Both the position numbers and the translations under genes were made by a program. Positions 8,243 to 16,538 of a DNA stretch of 42,093 bases are shown piece after piece. Below the pieces are notes generated by a model, which saw only the letters and a list, made by a program, of their open reading frames with translations, did not search any database and was not told the DNA's origin. This DNA comes from CAZMOK01 sp964644135. Lineage in GTDB: Bacteria; Bacteroidota; Bacteroidia; Bacteroidales; JAGOPY01. The stretch lies in assembly GCA_964644135.1 (NCBI GenBank), contig CAZXWD010000019.1, forward strand, positions 1 through 42,093, in the 5' to 3' direction. The number at the start of each line of letters is the position of its first letter. Position 1 is the first letter of the stretch.

Positions 8243-8918
8243 TAAAAAAATGCCCGCAGAGGCTGTCGAAAACCTGTCGAAGTATGGTGAAACCGTAAAA
8301 TTTTCAACCACCGGACTCACCTATGATCCCATTTCAGGCCATCCGGATGTTTTTTTTACAAAGGTGAGTGACCAACTTATCGTAGCCCCTAATCTACCGA
8401 AAAAGTACAAAAAGCTACTGCAGTCGAAGAGTATTGATTTCACTGAAGGTGAACTGCCTGTAGGTGAGAAATACCCCGAATCATCCCGTTACAATGTTGT
8501 AGCCACTGAAAAATTCCTGTTCCATAATTTCAGGTATACCGACTCTTCAATAACTGATGCGGCAGGTAACCGCGACCTGGTCCATATCAACCAGGGATAT
8601 GCCCGTTGCAGCCTCATCCCTTTGGGAGAAAAGCATTTCATCACATCCGACAGGGGGATTGCAAAAGTACTTGACTACGTCCCGGGTATAGAAACCCTTC
8701 TTGTAGATCCTGAGGGCATCCTGCTGGAAGGCCACCGGCATGGTTTTATAGGGGGAACTGCCGGCATTGACGGAAAAAGGCTCATTTTTACGGGGAGCCT
8801 GGATCATTTCAATGACGGGCAAAAGATCAGGGATTTTGTCAGGCCGCTGGGTACAGAGATCATAGAACTTTACGACGGACCCCTGTTCGACGGAGGAAGC
8901 ATTCTTGTTATTAATTAA
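8223..8918 (+). CDS. DUF6873-like protein (GME-type fold suggested)
   Basis: A soluble protein of 231 residues with no signal peptide or membrane segment. Features remembered for the DUF6873 family include an N-terminal KLLFIDKKMP strand, alternating beta-alpha units, an HINQGYARCS segment mid-protein, EGHRHGFIGGTAG and a C-terminal DGGSILVIN strand. The fold is reported as related to guanidine-modifying enzymes, but their catalytic triad is not identified here. It overlaps the radical SAM gene by 20 bp. The family name is a recollection that needs a profile search. The gene itself is secure. Confidence 0.6.
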   Translation: MKLLFIDKKMPAEAVENLSKYGETVKFSTTGLTYDPISGHPDVFFTKVSDQLIVAPNLPKKYKKLLQSKSIDFTEGELPVGEKYPESSRYNVVATEKFLFHNFRYTDSSITDAAGNRDLVHINQGYARCSLIPLGEKHFITSDRGIAKVLDYVPGIETLLVDPEGILLEGHRHGFIGGTAGIDGKRLIFTGSLDHFNDGQKIRDFVRPLGTEIIELYDGPLFDGGSILVIN

Positions 8919-9330
8919 CAATTATCAGCGGAGCGAAGCGACGTCCCGCATGAGCGAAGCGATATCGGGATCAGCAGTTATCAGTAGGCAGTAGGCAGTA
9001 GGCAGTAAGTAGTAGGTAGTAATTAGTAGGGAGTAAGTTCTGAGTTTTTTTGGCTGTTGGCTAATGGCTTTTAGGGACGGGCGGAAGAGGGGAAAAAGGC
9101 TCAGGAGTGCAGAGGCTCAGAAGCACAGGAACCCGCAATGAGGGGCAAGGCAATAAAGACAATTTGACAATAGTGACAATAATCTAACAGCCCCTAAACT
9201 CGGAACTCCCAGTGCCCAGCACCCAGAACCTAATACCCAGTACCCATTACAAAAAACATCATCTCACCTCTCAACTCTCAGATCCCAACTCTAATATTAC
9301 TATCTTCGCACGCTGAGAAAACCATCGATT
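8919..9330. repeat. Repeat-rich intergenic island C, mostly inverted relative to B
   Basis: No gene is seen. At 8925-8972 two AGCGAAGCG words lie in a segment whose reverse complement contains CCCGATATCGCTTCGCTC. At 8982-9035 there is a CAGTAGG array decaying to AGTAGGTAGT. Further on come TAAGTTCTGAGTT (reverse complement of the AACTCAGAACTTA word), GGCTGTTGGCTAATGGC, GGAAGAGGGGAAAA, GACAATTTGACAATAGTGAC near 9158-9178 and CCCAGTGCCCAGCACCCAG near 9209-9228. A TATCTTCG box (9301-9308, one mismatch to TAnnTTTG) near the right edge may drive aspS. Confidence 0.7.
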
Positions 9331-11082
9331 ATGCTACGTACACATACATGCGGGGAACTGCGCATTGAAAATAAAGAAGAAGAAATAAGGCTTGCCGGAT
9401 GGGTACAGCGCTCGCGCGACCTGGGCGGCATGACATTCATCGACCTGCGCGACAGGCACGGGATCACACAGCTTGTATTCAATATGGAGGATGATGCCGG
9501 CCTTTGTGAGAAAGCCCGGAAGCTGGGCAGGGAATTTGTAGTTTCAGTGACAGGAAAAGTAGCTGAAAGGAGCAACAAGAACCCTAAAATGCCCACGGGG
9601 GATATTGAGATACTGGTCGAAGGGCTTGAGATCCTCAATTCGTCCAAAACCCCGCCATTCACCATCGAAGAGGAAACCGACGGCGGCGAGGAGCTCAGGA
9701 TGAAGTACCGCTATCTCGACCTGCGGCGGTCGCCCCTGCAACGGAACCTTCACCTGAGGCACAAGCTGGCCCTTGAAACCAGGAAATATCTGGATAAACA
9801 AGGATTTTACGAGATAGAGACACCTTTTCTCATCAAATCCACACCTGAGGGCGCACGTGATTTTGTTGTTCCCTCAAGGATGCACCAGGGGAATTTCTAC
9901 GCCCTCCCCCAGTCGCCGCAAACCTTTAAACAGTTGCTGATGGTCTCGGGCTACGACCGTTATTTTCAGATAGTGAGATGCTTCAGGGACGAGGACCTTC
10001 GCGCCGACAGGCAGCCTGAGTTCACCCAGATCGATTGTGAGCTTTCATTTGTTGACCAGGACGATGTGCTTGAAGTTTTTGAAGGTATGACGAGGCATCT
10101 GTTCAAAGAACTTAAAGGGGTCGAAATAGCTGATTTTCCCAGGATGAGCTATGATGTGGCCATGAAGCTCTACGGCTCCGACAAGCCCGACATACGTTTC
10201 GGGATGACCTTTGTGGAGCTGAACGACCTGGCCATGGGCAAAGGCTTCAGGGTATTCGACGATGCAGAGATTGTTGTAGGAATAAACGTGCCGGGCTGTG
10301 CCGACTACAGCCGCAAACAGCTTGATGAGCTTACGGAATTCGTGAAAAGGCCCCAGGTGGGTGCGAAGGGCCTTGTTTATGTGAAGTATAATGAAGACGG
10401 TACTTTTAAATCCTCCGTGGATAAGTTCTTCAGCGCCGACGACCTGGAAACATGGGCCGATGCCTTTGAATCGCACGGTGGCGACCTGATGCTCATCCTT
10501 GCCGGCAAGGCACATGAAACCAGGCGCGCCCTGAATGTGCTCCGGCTCGAAATGGGCAGTCGCCTGGGTTTGCGCAAAGCGAATGAATACAGGCCGCTCT
10601 GGGTGGTTGACTTCCCACTGCTTGAATGGGATGAAGAAACGAATCGCTATTATGCGATGCATCACCCCTTTACATCGCCCAAGAAGGAGGATGAAAAACT
10701 GCTCGAAAAAGATCCGGGGGAAGTGAGGGCCAATGCATACGACCTTGTGATCAACGGCGTTGAGATCGGTGGAGGTTCCATCAGGATCCACAACAGGGAG
10801 CTGCAGCAGCGTATGTTCAAGGCCCTCGGGTTTACCGATAAGGAGGCTGAAGAACAGTTCGGCTTTTTGATGAAAGCGTTTGAGTACGGCGCTCCCCCAC
10901 ACGGCGGTATTGCACTGGGCTTCGACAGGCTGGCAGCGCTCTTCGGCGGGTCGGAAACCATCAGGGACTATATCGCCTTCCCGAAGAACAATGCCGGACA
11001 GGATGTGATGATCGAGTCACCATCGCCTGTGTCGGAAGAGCAACTTGAGGAGCTGGGGATCAGGCTGGAGATAAAGGAATAG
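9331..11082 (+). CDS. aspS: Aspartate--tRNA ligase
   Basis: Class II aminoacyl-tRNA synthetase charging tRNA-Asp; 583 residues, the usual bacterial length. An N-terminal OB-fold anticodon-binding domain (about 1-105, with LAGWVQRSRDLGGMTFIDLRD) precedes the catalytic core. Motif 2 is at QIVRCFRDEDLRADRQPEFTQ and the terminal motif 3 at GIALGFDRLAAL. A GAD-type insertion lies between them. In motif 3 the distal Arg (FDRL) is present. The TAG stop (11080-11082) is the first unit of a hexanucleotide array that continues downstream. Confidence 0.98.
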   Translation: MLRTHTCGELRIENKEEEIRLAGWVQRSRDLGGMTFIDLRDRHGITQLVFNMEDDAGLCEKARKLGREFVVSVTGKVAERSNKNPKMPTGDIEILVEGLEILNSSKTPPFTIEEETDGGEELRMKYRYLDLRRSPLQRNLHLRHKLALETRKYLDKQGFYEIETPFLIKSTPEGARDFVVPSRMHQGNFYALPQSPQTFKQLLMVSGYDRYFQIVRCFRDEDLRADRQPEFTQIDCELSFVDQDDVLEVFEGMTRHLFKELKGVEIADFPRMSYDVAMKLYGSDKPDIRFGMTFVELNDLAMGKGFRVFDDAEIVVGINVPGCADYSRKQLDELTEFVKRPQVGAKGLVYVKYNEDGTFKSSVDKFFSADDLETWADAFESHGGDLMLILAGKAHETRRALNVLRLEMGSRLGLRKANEYRPLWVVDFPLLEWDEETNRYYAMHHPFTSPKKEDEKLLEKDPGEVRANAYDLVINGVEIGGGSIRIHNRELQQRMFKALGFTDKEAEEQFGFLMKAFEYGAPPHGGIALGFDRLAALFGGSETIRDYIAFPKNNAGQDVMIESPSPVSEEQLEELGIRLEIKE

Positions 11083-11141
11083 GAGCAGGAGTAGGAGTAG
11101 GAGTAGGAGCAGGAATAGGAATAGGAATAAGAATAAGAATA
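11076..11141 (+). repeat. Hexanucleotide array starting in the aspS stop codon
   Basis: Eleven consecutive 6-bp units of the form RGARYA: GGAATA, GGAGCA, GGAGTA three times, GGAGCA, GGAATA three times, AGAATA twice. The first unit includes the TA of the TAG stop. A longer array with the same unit, polarity and GG-to-AG drift follows the ferritin gene (29316-29417). The antisense frames over it (Tyr/Ser/Cys repeats) are artefacts. Confidence 0.85.
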
Positions 11142-11187
11142 GGGGTGGTGGAAGAACAATTTGTTGTTTTTGGATGTTAGTATTTTG

Positions 11188-11547
11188 ATGAAGTATTTTC
11201 TGACCATAGGGCTTATTCTCATTGTTACAGTTGTGATGGGGCAGTCCTTTGCACCAGACAGGATCAAGGATGTTAATGATAAGGGCAAGGAAGGTTCGAT
11301 GGTGGCCCTGAAAGGAGATGTAAGCACCGTTGAAAAGGATGTCCTGATCGAACTGAAAGATCAGACAGGTTCCATCAGGATTGACCTCAGCGGTATTGAA
11401 GATGTTGAAGTGAGGAAAGATGATCATATTTCAGTGAATGGAAAGATCACTGTTTCTGAAAACGGTGAAAGAATAGTGAAAGCCTCTTATTTCCGTAAGC
11501 ATTCTTATGTGAAGGATCCATCCCGGTGCTGTAAAACCACCCTCTGA
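11188..11547 (+). CDS. Small exported OB-fold protein (BOF / YgiW-YdeI-like)
   Basis: A 119-residue protein with a signal peptide ending near VVMGQS (residues 15-20). The mature part has MVALKGDVSTVEKD, a central ELKDQTGSIRIDLSG strand pair and DHISVNGKITVSE. This pattern resembles the bacterial OB-fold (BOF) domain of the YgiW/YdeI stress-tolerance proteins, including the GxV and D.TG.I..D positions. It is probably periplasmic and binds small ligands or cations in those relatives. ATG 11188 is preferred over TTG 11161 because it gives a normal signal peptide. It stands alone downstream of the aspS repeat array. Exact function is unknown. Confidence 0.7.
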   Translation: MKYFLTIGLILIVTVVMGQSFAPDRIKDVNDKGKEGSMVALKGDVSTVEKDVLIELKDQTGSIRIDLSGIEDVEVRKDDHISVNGKITVSENGERIVKASYFRKHSYVKDPSRCCKTTL

Positions 11548-11583
11548 CAGGCATTCTGATTCAAGCCTTAAATATTCCTTAAC

Positions 11584-11612
11584 TTGCTTACAATTGATTG
11601 TTTGTACTTTTG
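11584..11612 (+). promoter_or_regulatory. Promoter of the U32 gene, very close to the start codon
   Basis: TTG (11584-11586), 18 nt, then TACTTTTG (11605-11612), an exact TAnnTTTG match. Only 6 nt separate the box from ATG 11619, so the transcript would have almost no leader. Confidence 0.65.
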
Positions 11613-11618
11613 CACCAG

Positions 11619-12899
11619 ATGAGCAAAAAAGAAGATCTTTCTGTTGAGGTGATGGCGCCTGTGGGGTCGTTTGAATCGCTGATGGCAGCCATCCATGGAG
11701 GTGCCGATTCTGTCTATTTCGGCATTGGCCACCTTAACATGAGATCGCGCTCTTCCAAAAATTTCACGCTCGACGACTTAAAGGAGATTGCCTCAAGATG
11801 CATGGAGAACAATGTGAAGACCTACATCACCCTGAATACAGTCATTTATGACCAAGAGATAGGGGAGATGCAGAAGATCGTTGATGCGGCGAAAGAAAGT
11901 GGTATCACTGCCATAATCGCCTCCGACCTTGCTGTTCTGGAATATGCCGGCCGGCAGGGTATGGAACTGCATATGTCGACCCAGACAAACATCACGAATA
12001 TCGAGGCAGTCAAATTTTATTCGAAGTTTGCCGATGTGATGGTCACAGCCCGTGAGCTGAACCTCGAACAGGTGAAAAAGATCACTGAGGCGATAAGGGA
12101 CCGGGAGATAAGAGGACCTTCAGGTGAACTGGTCAGAATTGAGGTGTTTGCTCACGGGGCGCTTTGCATGGCAGTATCGGGTAAATGCTACCTGAGCCTC
12201 GACAACCTGAACTATTCAGCCAACCGGGGCGCCTGCCTGCAGCTATGCCGCAGGCCTTACAAGGTTACTGATACCGACGGGGAGGTGGAACTTGAGGTCG
12301 ACAATGAATATATCATGTCGCCCAAAGACCTGAAAACCATTGATTTTCTTGATAAAATAATCGATGCCGGGGTCAGGGTGCTGAAGATTGAAGGCCGTGG
12401 ACGGTCGCCTGATTATGTCAAAACGGTTACCCGTTGCTACCGCGAAGCCGCTGATGCCTGCCTTGACGGAACTTACAGCAGGGAAAAGGTAAAAGAATGG
12501 GACCGGAGGCTTGAAACCGTTTATAACCGGGGATTCTGGGATGGTTACTATCTCGGGAGGAAAACGGGCGAGTGGTCGGAAGAATACGGATCGAAAGCCA
12601 CCCTGAAAAAGCTGTACCTGGGGAAGGTCAACAATTATTATTCAAAACTGAAAGTGGCCGAGATAAAAATGGAAACAAACGAAATGCAGGTAGGCGACGA
12701 TATCCTCATAATAGGTCCTACAACAGGTGTTCACGAAGAAAAAGTGAAAGAGATCAGGGTCGATCTTAAGAACACTGAAAAAACAACCAAAGGTGAGGTT
12801 TGTTCCATACCTGTAGCGGGGCCGGTGCGCAGGTCTGACAAAGTATATAAGCTTGTGCCAGCCGAAACGGTAAAGAAACAGGAGTATTCCAATGGCTGA
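11619..12899 (+). CDS. Peptidase U32 family protein (TrhP/RlhA-like)
   Basis: A 426-residue member of the U32 family. The signature EVFAHGALCMAVSGKCYLS is visible near residues 177-195, with further cysteines in GACLQLCRRPY that could help bind an iron-sulfur cluster. The N-terminal MAPVGSFESLMAAIHGGADSVYFG block is also characteristic. Although named collagenase-like, studied members hydroxylate tRNA U34 (TrhP) or 23S rRNA (RlhA) using prephenate, so RNA hydroxylation is the likelier role. ATG 11619 is chosen over an upstream frame extension that would run through the promoter. It overlaps the next gene by 8 bp. Confidence 0.88.
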   Translation: MSKKEDLSVEVMAPVGSFESLMAAIHGGADSVYFGIGHLNMRSRSSKNFTLDDLKEIASRCMENNVKTYITLNTVIYDQEIGEMQKIVDAAKESGITAIIASDLAVLEYAGRQGMELHMSTQTNITNIEAVKFYSKFADVMVTARELNLEQVKKITEAIRDREIRGPSGELVRIEVFAHGALCMAVSGKCYLSLDNLNYSANRGACLQLCRRPYKVTDTDGEVELEVDNEYIMSPKDLKTIDFLDKIIDAGVRVLKIEGRGRSPDYVKTVTRCYREAADACLDGTYSREKVKEWDRRLETVYNRGFWDGYYLGRKTGEWSEEYGSKATLKKLYLGKVNNYYSKLKVAEIKMETNEMQVGDDILIIGPTTGVHEEKVKEIRVDLKNTEKTTKGEVCSIPVAGPVRRSDKVYKLVPAETVKKQEYSNG

Positions 12900-13740
12900 T
12901 TTCAATTTCCACACCCACTCATACTTTTGCGATGGATCAGACGAACCGGAAGAATATGTAAAGGCGGCTCTTGACCTGGGATTCCATTCACTGGGATTTT
13001 CGAGCCATGCACCGGTTCCGTTCAGGAATTCTTTTGCAATTGGATCCAACGACCGCCTTATTGAATATTGCCACTGTGTCAGGGAGCTGCAAGGAAGATA
13101 TGCAGATGAGATCAACCTTTATCTTTCACTGGAAATAGATTTCATACCGGGGCTTATGCCCGAATTCTCAGATCTGAAGGAGGGTTGCAGCCTGGATTAT
13201 ACTGTGGGCTCGGTACATCTTGTTAAGAAGGAGGGTACTGATGACCTCTGGTTCATCGACGGGCCGAAGGATGCGATATATGACGAAGGATTAAGGCACA
13301 GCTTTAACGGGGATATAAAACAAGGCATAAAAGCCTACTACCGCCAGATCAACCAGATGGTGGAAACCCAGGAACCGGATATCATCGGGCACATTGATAA
13401 GGTTAAGATGCACAATAAGGGAAGATATTTCAGCGAGGATGAACAATGGTACTGCGACCTGGTTGATGAAACACTCGATGTTGTGAGTAAAAGCGGTTCT
13501 ATAATAGAGGTCAACACCCGTGGTGTGTATAAAAAGAGATCGGATAGCTTCTTCCCCGGCAGGGAAGTGTTGAAAAAGATCCGTACGCTGAGAATACCCA
13601 TAACCATAAGTTCCGATGCACACAAGCCGGGGGAGCTGAACGGATATTACCCGGAAGCGAAAAAGCTCTTGAAGGATTTAGGTTTCAGGGAGCTGATGAT
13701 TTTCAACGGTGAAGGCTGGCAACCCGAAGAGCTTATTTAG
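12892..13740 (+). CDS. PHP-domain histidinol-phosphatase (HisJ/HisK type)
   Basis: A 282-residue PHP-family metal-dependent phosphoesterase. The first metal motif FHTHSYFCDG (HxH at about residues 7-9) is at the N-terminus. GFSSHAP, EIDFIPG, GSVHLV, IIGHIDKVKMH and ISSDAHKPGEL supply the other PHP metal ligands. The arrangement is that of HisK-type histidinol-phosphatase, which makes histidinol. No other histidine gene is nearby, so a different phosphate ester is possible. The ATG overlaps the end of the U32 gene by 8 bp, implying translational coupling. Confidence 0.85.
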   Translation: MADFNFHTHSYFCDGSDEPEEYVKAALDLGFHSLGFSSHAPVPFRNSFAIGSNDRLIEYCHCVRELQGRYADEINLYLSLEIDFIPGLMPEFSDLKEGCSLDYTVGSVHLVKKEGTDDLWFIDGPKDAIYDEGLRHSFNGDIKQGIKAYYRQINQMVETQEPDIIGHIDKVKMHNKGRYFSEDEQWYCDLVDETLDVVSKSGSIIEVNTRGVYKKRSDSFFPGREVLKKIRTLRIPITISSDAHKPGELNGYYPEAKKLLKDLGFRELMIFNGEGWQPEELI

Positions 13741-13868
13741 AGTTTAGATGATGCTGAATTTATTGGCTGTTGGATCATATTCTTATAATTATTAAAGTAC
13801 AAGGCATCCCCCTTCACGGTTAACTCCTCACTTTTCAGATAAACATCTAAACTCTAAGCTCTAAACTC

Positions 13869-14306
13869 TCAACTCTTAATATACTTCATCGGGTAATGCT
13901 CAATGTTTGCTTCGAGGAATTTATCGCCTGTGATCCCGAAACCGTGGCGGAGGTAAAAACTGACTACCCTGGCCTGGGCGTGGAGATAGATCTTTTTATT
14001 CGTGGGAAGGATGTCATCCATAACGGCTTTCAGGATCAGCGCACCGAGTCCTTTGTTCCGTGAGCCCTTCACTGTGGCAAATCGTTCGAGCTTGATGCCG
14101 TCGGGGGTTTCCCTCCACCTGGCAGTGGCTTTCGGTATTCTGTTTGAAATAAGCAGGTAATGGGTTGCCTGGTGTTCGTTTTCTATTTCGATGGCAGGGT
14201 CTACGTTCTGTTCCTCGATAAAGACATCTTTTCTTATCTGAAGGGCTTTTTCATAAAGATCGGGTCTTTCTGAAGTCTTGAAGCTGTATATGCTTATTTT
14301 TTCCAT
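13869..14306 (-). CDS. GNAT family N-acetyltransferase
   Basis: A 145-residue acetyltransferase resembling the ElaA-like GNAT group. Visible elements are RKDVFIEEQNVDPAIE, ATARWRETPDGIKLERFA (beta strands 4-5), the acetyl-CoA loop RNKGLGALIL (variant of R/QxxGxG/A) and the terminal HAQARVVSFYLRHGF with the conserved Tyr. ATG 14306 is selected because it overlaps the fabH stop as TGATG, indicating coupling; the extension to 14327 would enter fabH. Acceptor substrate unknown. Confidence 0.87.
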   Translation of the reverse strand: MEKISIYSFKTSERPDLYEKALQIRKDVFIEEQNVDPAIEIENEHQATHYLLISNRIPKATARWRETPDGIKLERFATVKGSRNKGLGALILKAVMDDILPTNKKIYLHAQARVVSFYLRHGFGITGDKFLEANIEHYPMKYIKS

Positions 14307-15459
14307 CAGGCTGGATCGTAGGCCCATTTCAACAGGATGGCGCCCCAGGTGAAGCCGCCTCCGAATGCTGAGAGCACAAGGTTATCGCCTTTCCTGAGCT
14401 GGTTTTCCCACTCCCAGAGGCAAAGGGGTATTGTGGCCGATGTTGTGTTGCCGTACCTGTCGATGTTTATCATCACCTGCTCTTTTTTAATGCCCATCCT
14501 ACGTGCAGTGGCCTCGATGATACGGAGGTTGGCCTGGTGGGGGACCAGCCAGTTTATATCTTCCGACTCCAGATTGTTCTTTTTCATGATCTCCACCGAA
14601 ATATCGGCCATGCCAATCACTGCAAATTTAAAAACCTGCTGCCCTTCCTGGTAAATGTAATGTTCTCCCTGGTCAACTGTTTCATGGGATGCCGGCTTGA
14701 CGGAGCCGCCGCCTTTCTGGTAAAGGTGCTTCCTGCCCGAACCGTCGGTTTTCAGGATGGCATCCATAATACCAACTTCTTCTGTTGTAGGTTCCAGCAA
14801 AACGGCTGACCCGGCATCACCGAAAAGCACACATGTGGCACGGTCGGTGTAGTCAACCATCATCGACATTTTTTCCGCGCCCACAACGATCACTTTTTTA
14901 TGGGTGCCGGTTTCAATGAATTTGGCAGCTGCTTGCAAAGTGTAAATAAATCCTGAGCAGGCAGCATTGATATCAAAGCTCCAGGCATTTTTGATGCCTG
15001 CTTTTTCGGAAATGATGTTTGCTGTGGCCGGGAAGGCATAATCCGGGGTAACTGTGGCACAGATCAGCAATTCGATCTCCGAAGGGTCGGTGTTGGTCTT
15101 TTCCAGGAGCCCCTTTACGGCCCNNNNNNNNNNNNNNNNNNNNNNNNNNNNNNNNNNNNNNNNNNNNNNNNNNNNNNNNNNNNNNNNNNNNNNNNNNNNN
15201 NNNNNNNNNNNNNNNNNNNNNNNAATTCGATCTCCGAAGGGTCGGTGTTGGTCTTTTCCAGGAGCCCCTTTACGGCCCCGGCACCCAGGTCGGAGGTGCC
15301 TTTTCCTTTTTCCCTTAATATCCTTCTTTCTTTGATACCCGAACGTGTAGTGATCCACTCATCCGAGGTGTCTACCATTTTCTCAAGCTGTTTATTGGTA
15401 AGTACATAATCCGGCAGAAATCCCTGCACACCGGTTATGGCAGCTCTGATCTTTTCCAT
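14306..15459 (-). CDS. fabH: Beta-ketoacyl-ACP synthase III FabH (interrupted by a false gap)
   Basis: Initiates fatty-acid synthesis by condensing acetyl-CoA (or a branched acyl-CoA) with malonyl-ACP. The Cys-His-Asn triad is intact: NAACSGF, VPHQANLR and YGNTTSA. A run of 100 N at 15124-15223 splits the frame. The 55 bp at 15069-15123 are repeated exactly at 15224-15278, so the two contig ends overlap and nothing is missing. Removing 155 bp (the Ns plus one copy) restores a continuous 332-residue protein of normal length. It follows rpmF on the minus strand but has its own promoter, and an intrinsic terminator lies between them. It is coupled to the GNAT gene through TGATG. Confidence 0.96.
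15124..15223. other. Assembly gap of 100 N with duplicated flanks
   Basis: The left flank 15069-15123 and right flank 15224-15278 are identical over 55 bp. This is the signature of two contigs sharing a k-mer-length overlap that the scaffolder joined without merging. The real locus should be 155 bp shorter. Confidence 0.95.
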
Positions 15460-15480
15460 TCGCTAGTTTTATTGAGGGTA

Positions 15481-15488
15481 CAAAAGTA
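15481..15488 (-). promoter_or_regulatory. -7 box of fabH promoter
   Basis: Read on the minus strand this is TACTTTTG, an exact TAnnTTTG match, 21 nt upstream of the fabH ATG. No good TTG is seen at the expected 19-nt distance, so the -33 element is weak. Confidence 0.5.
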
Positions 15489-15595
15489 GAAATTATTCAT
15501 GGCAACAGAAGTATTGCCATTGAGGAGCATTTTTACGCCTGCCGGTACCAGGCAGGATATTATTTGAGGAGTATTTACATTCATAACAGTCTGTT

Positions 15596-15629
15596 AAAAA
15601 GAAAAAGCACCCTAAAAACCCCAGGGTGC
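15596..15629 (-). terminator. Intrinsic terminator after rpmF
   Basis: On the minus strand a 7-bp perfect stem, GCACCCT (15629-15623) with AGGGTGC (15613-15607), encloses a 9-nt loop and is followed directly by TTTTTCTTTTT. It would end DUF177-rpmF transcripts before fabH, leaving fabH to its own promoter or to read-through. Confidence 0.85.
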
Positions 15630-15678
15630 GTGTGTATTTCACAATAAAGATGTGATTTCTCTTTTATCAACAAACTTG

Positions 15679-15867
15679 TTATCCTTCGAGCTTGCTCATT
15701 ACGAGCTTGCCTTTATAGTAAAGGTCACCGTCGACATAATAAGCCCTGTGATAAACATGAACGGTGCCTGTTGTTGGGCATGTTGCCAGGGTAGGCTTGG
15801 ACGCTTTGTAATGGGTCCTTCTCTTATCCCTTCTCGTTTTCGATGTTTTCCTCTTTGGATGAGCCAT
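15679..15867 (-). CDS. rpmF: Large subunit ribosomal protein bL32
   Basis: A 62-residue basic protein with the bL32 N-terminus MAHPKRKTSKTRRDKRR followed by TLATCPTTGTVHVYHR. Only one cysteine of the zinc-ribbon positions remains, so this is a zinc-independent form. It sits 12 bp after the DUF177 gene and upstream of fabH, the widely conserved yceD-rpmF-fab order that links ribosome and fatty-acid synthesis. A strong terminator follows it. Confidence 0.97.
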   Translation of the reverse strand: MAHPKRKTSKTRRDKRRTHYKASKPTLATCPTTGTVHVYHRAYYVDGDLYYKGKLVMSKLEG

Positions 15868-15879
15868 ATCTGTAATTTT

Positions 15880-16401
15880 TTACTGTTTATTTCTTTTTAA
15901 TTTCTTGAGGGCATTCCAGCGTGGGTCTGTCTTTCCTTCTTCCTGTTCCTTATGTTGATCGAGACGTTCCAGCGCATCAGGGTCGCACAGGCTGTTGCCG
16001 TTTTCGTCTTCGCCATGCACCCTTCGTGCCGGGATCATAAGGTGTATGAATTCAAAGAGGTAGTGCGACAGGTCGAATTCGTAAGAAGTATTGGGTATCA
16101 CCACGAGATTTTCATCCTCCTCGAGCGATTCATCCCCAAACTTAACGATCAGTTCCTGGTTCCCTTCTATGGATTGATCGAACAATCCGTTGCACCTGTC
16201 GCAGGGGACCTCTACACTGCCTTTTATGTGCAGTGCGAAAATGAGCATGGTTTCCTGTTTTTCCATTATACAGTCAACCCTGACCACACCCCTGTCTATC
16301 TCTCCGTATTCAAAGTGTTCAAAGAACGGCCTTCCTATGTCGAATCTGAAATTATGTGATCCATCCTTAAGACCTGAGAAGCGGACCACGTATTCTTTCA
16401 T
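15880..16401 (-). CDS. DUF177 (YceD-like) protein
   Basis: A 173-residue soluble acidic protein of the YceD/DUF177 family, encoded directly upstream of rpmF as in most bacteria. The CDRCNGLFDQSIEG segment holds the paired cysteines (CxxC) of the family, followed by ELIVKFGDE. The C-terminal DPRWNALKKLK is the conserved ending. In other bacteria it takes part in 23S rRNA accumulation. ATG 16401 is chosen because a promoter (16439-16468) lies between it and the upstream frame extension, which reaches 16524 and does not resemble the family. Confidence 0.9.
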   Translation of the reverse strand: MKEYVVRFSGLKDGSHNFRFDIGRPFFEHFEYGEIDRGVVRVDCIMEKQETMLIFALHIKGSVEVPCDRCNGLFDQSIEGNQELIVKFGDESLEEDENLVVIPNTSYEFDLSHYLFEFIHLMIPARRVHGEDENGNSLCDPDALERLDQHKEQEEGKTDPRWNALKKLKRNKQ

Positions 16402-16438
16402 AACATCCACAACCTTGCCCTCCTCAAATTTTGGGGTG

Positions 16439-16468
16439 CAAAGGTATTGTTTTTTTTCGAATAAGCAA
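16439..16468 (-). promoter_or_regulatory. Promoter of the DUF177-rpmF operon
   Basis: On the minus strand TTG (16468-16466), 19 nt, then TACCTTTG (16446-16439), an exact match to the -33/-7 consensus. It lies 37 nt upstream of ATG 16401 and so fixes that start. Confidence 0.75.
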
Positions 16469-16538
16469 TAAATTGTAAGATCTATATTGCCAGGGGTAAG
16501 CCCAGGATTTTTAAAAGAGGACAAATATCGGACACTTA

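Noticed and set aside
10968..11427. Minus-strand frames with Tyr-Ser-Cys or Leu repeats
   Set aside because: They are translations of the hexanucleotide array and of the reverse strand of aspS; no start context or family.
13741..13868. tRNA or small RNA between the PHP phosphatase and GNAT genes
   Set aside because: No cloverleaf could be drawn; the segment contains CTAAACTCTAAGCTCTAAACTC-like word repeats.
15069..15278. Tandem duplication inside fabH
   Set aside because: The copies sit exactly against a 100-N run and collapsing them restores a normal-length protein, so it is a scaffold artefact.
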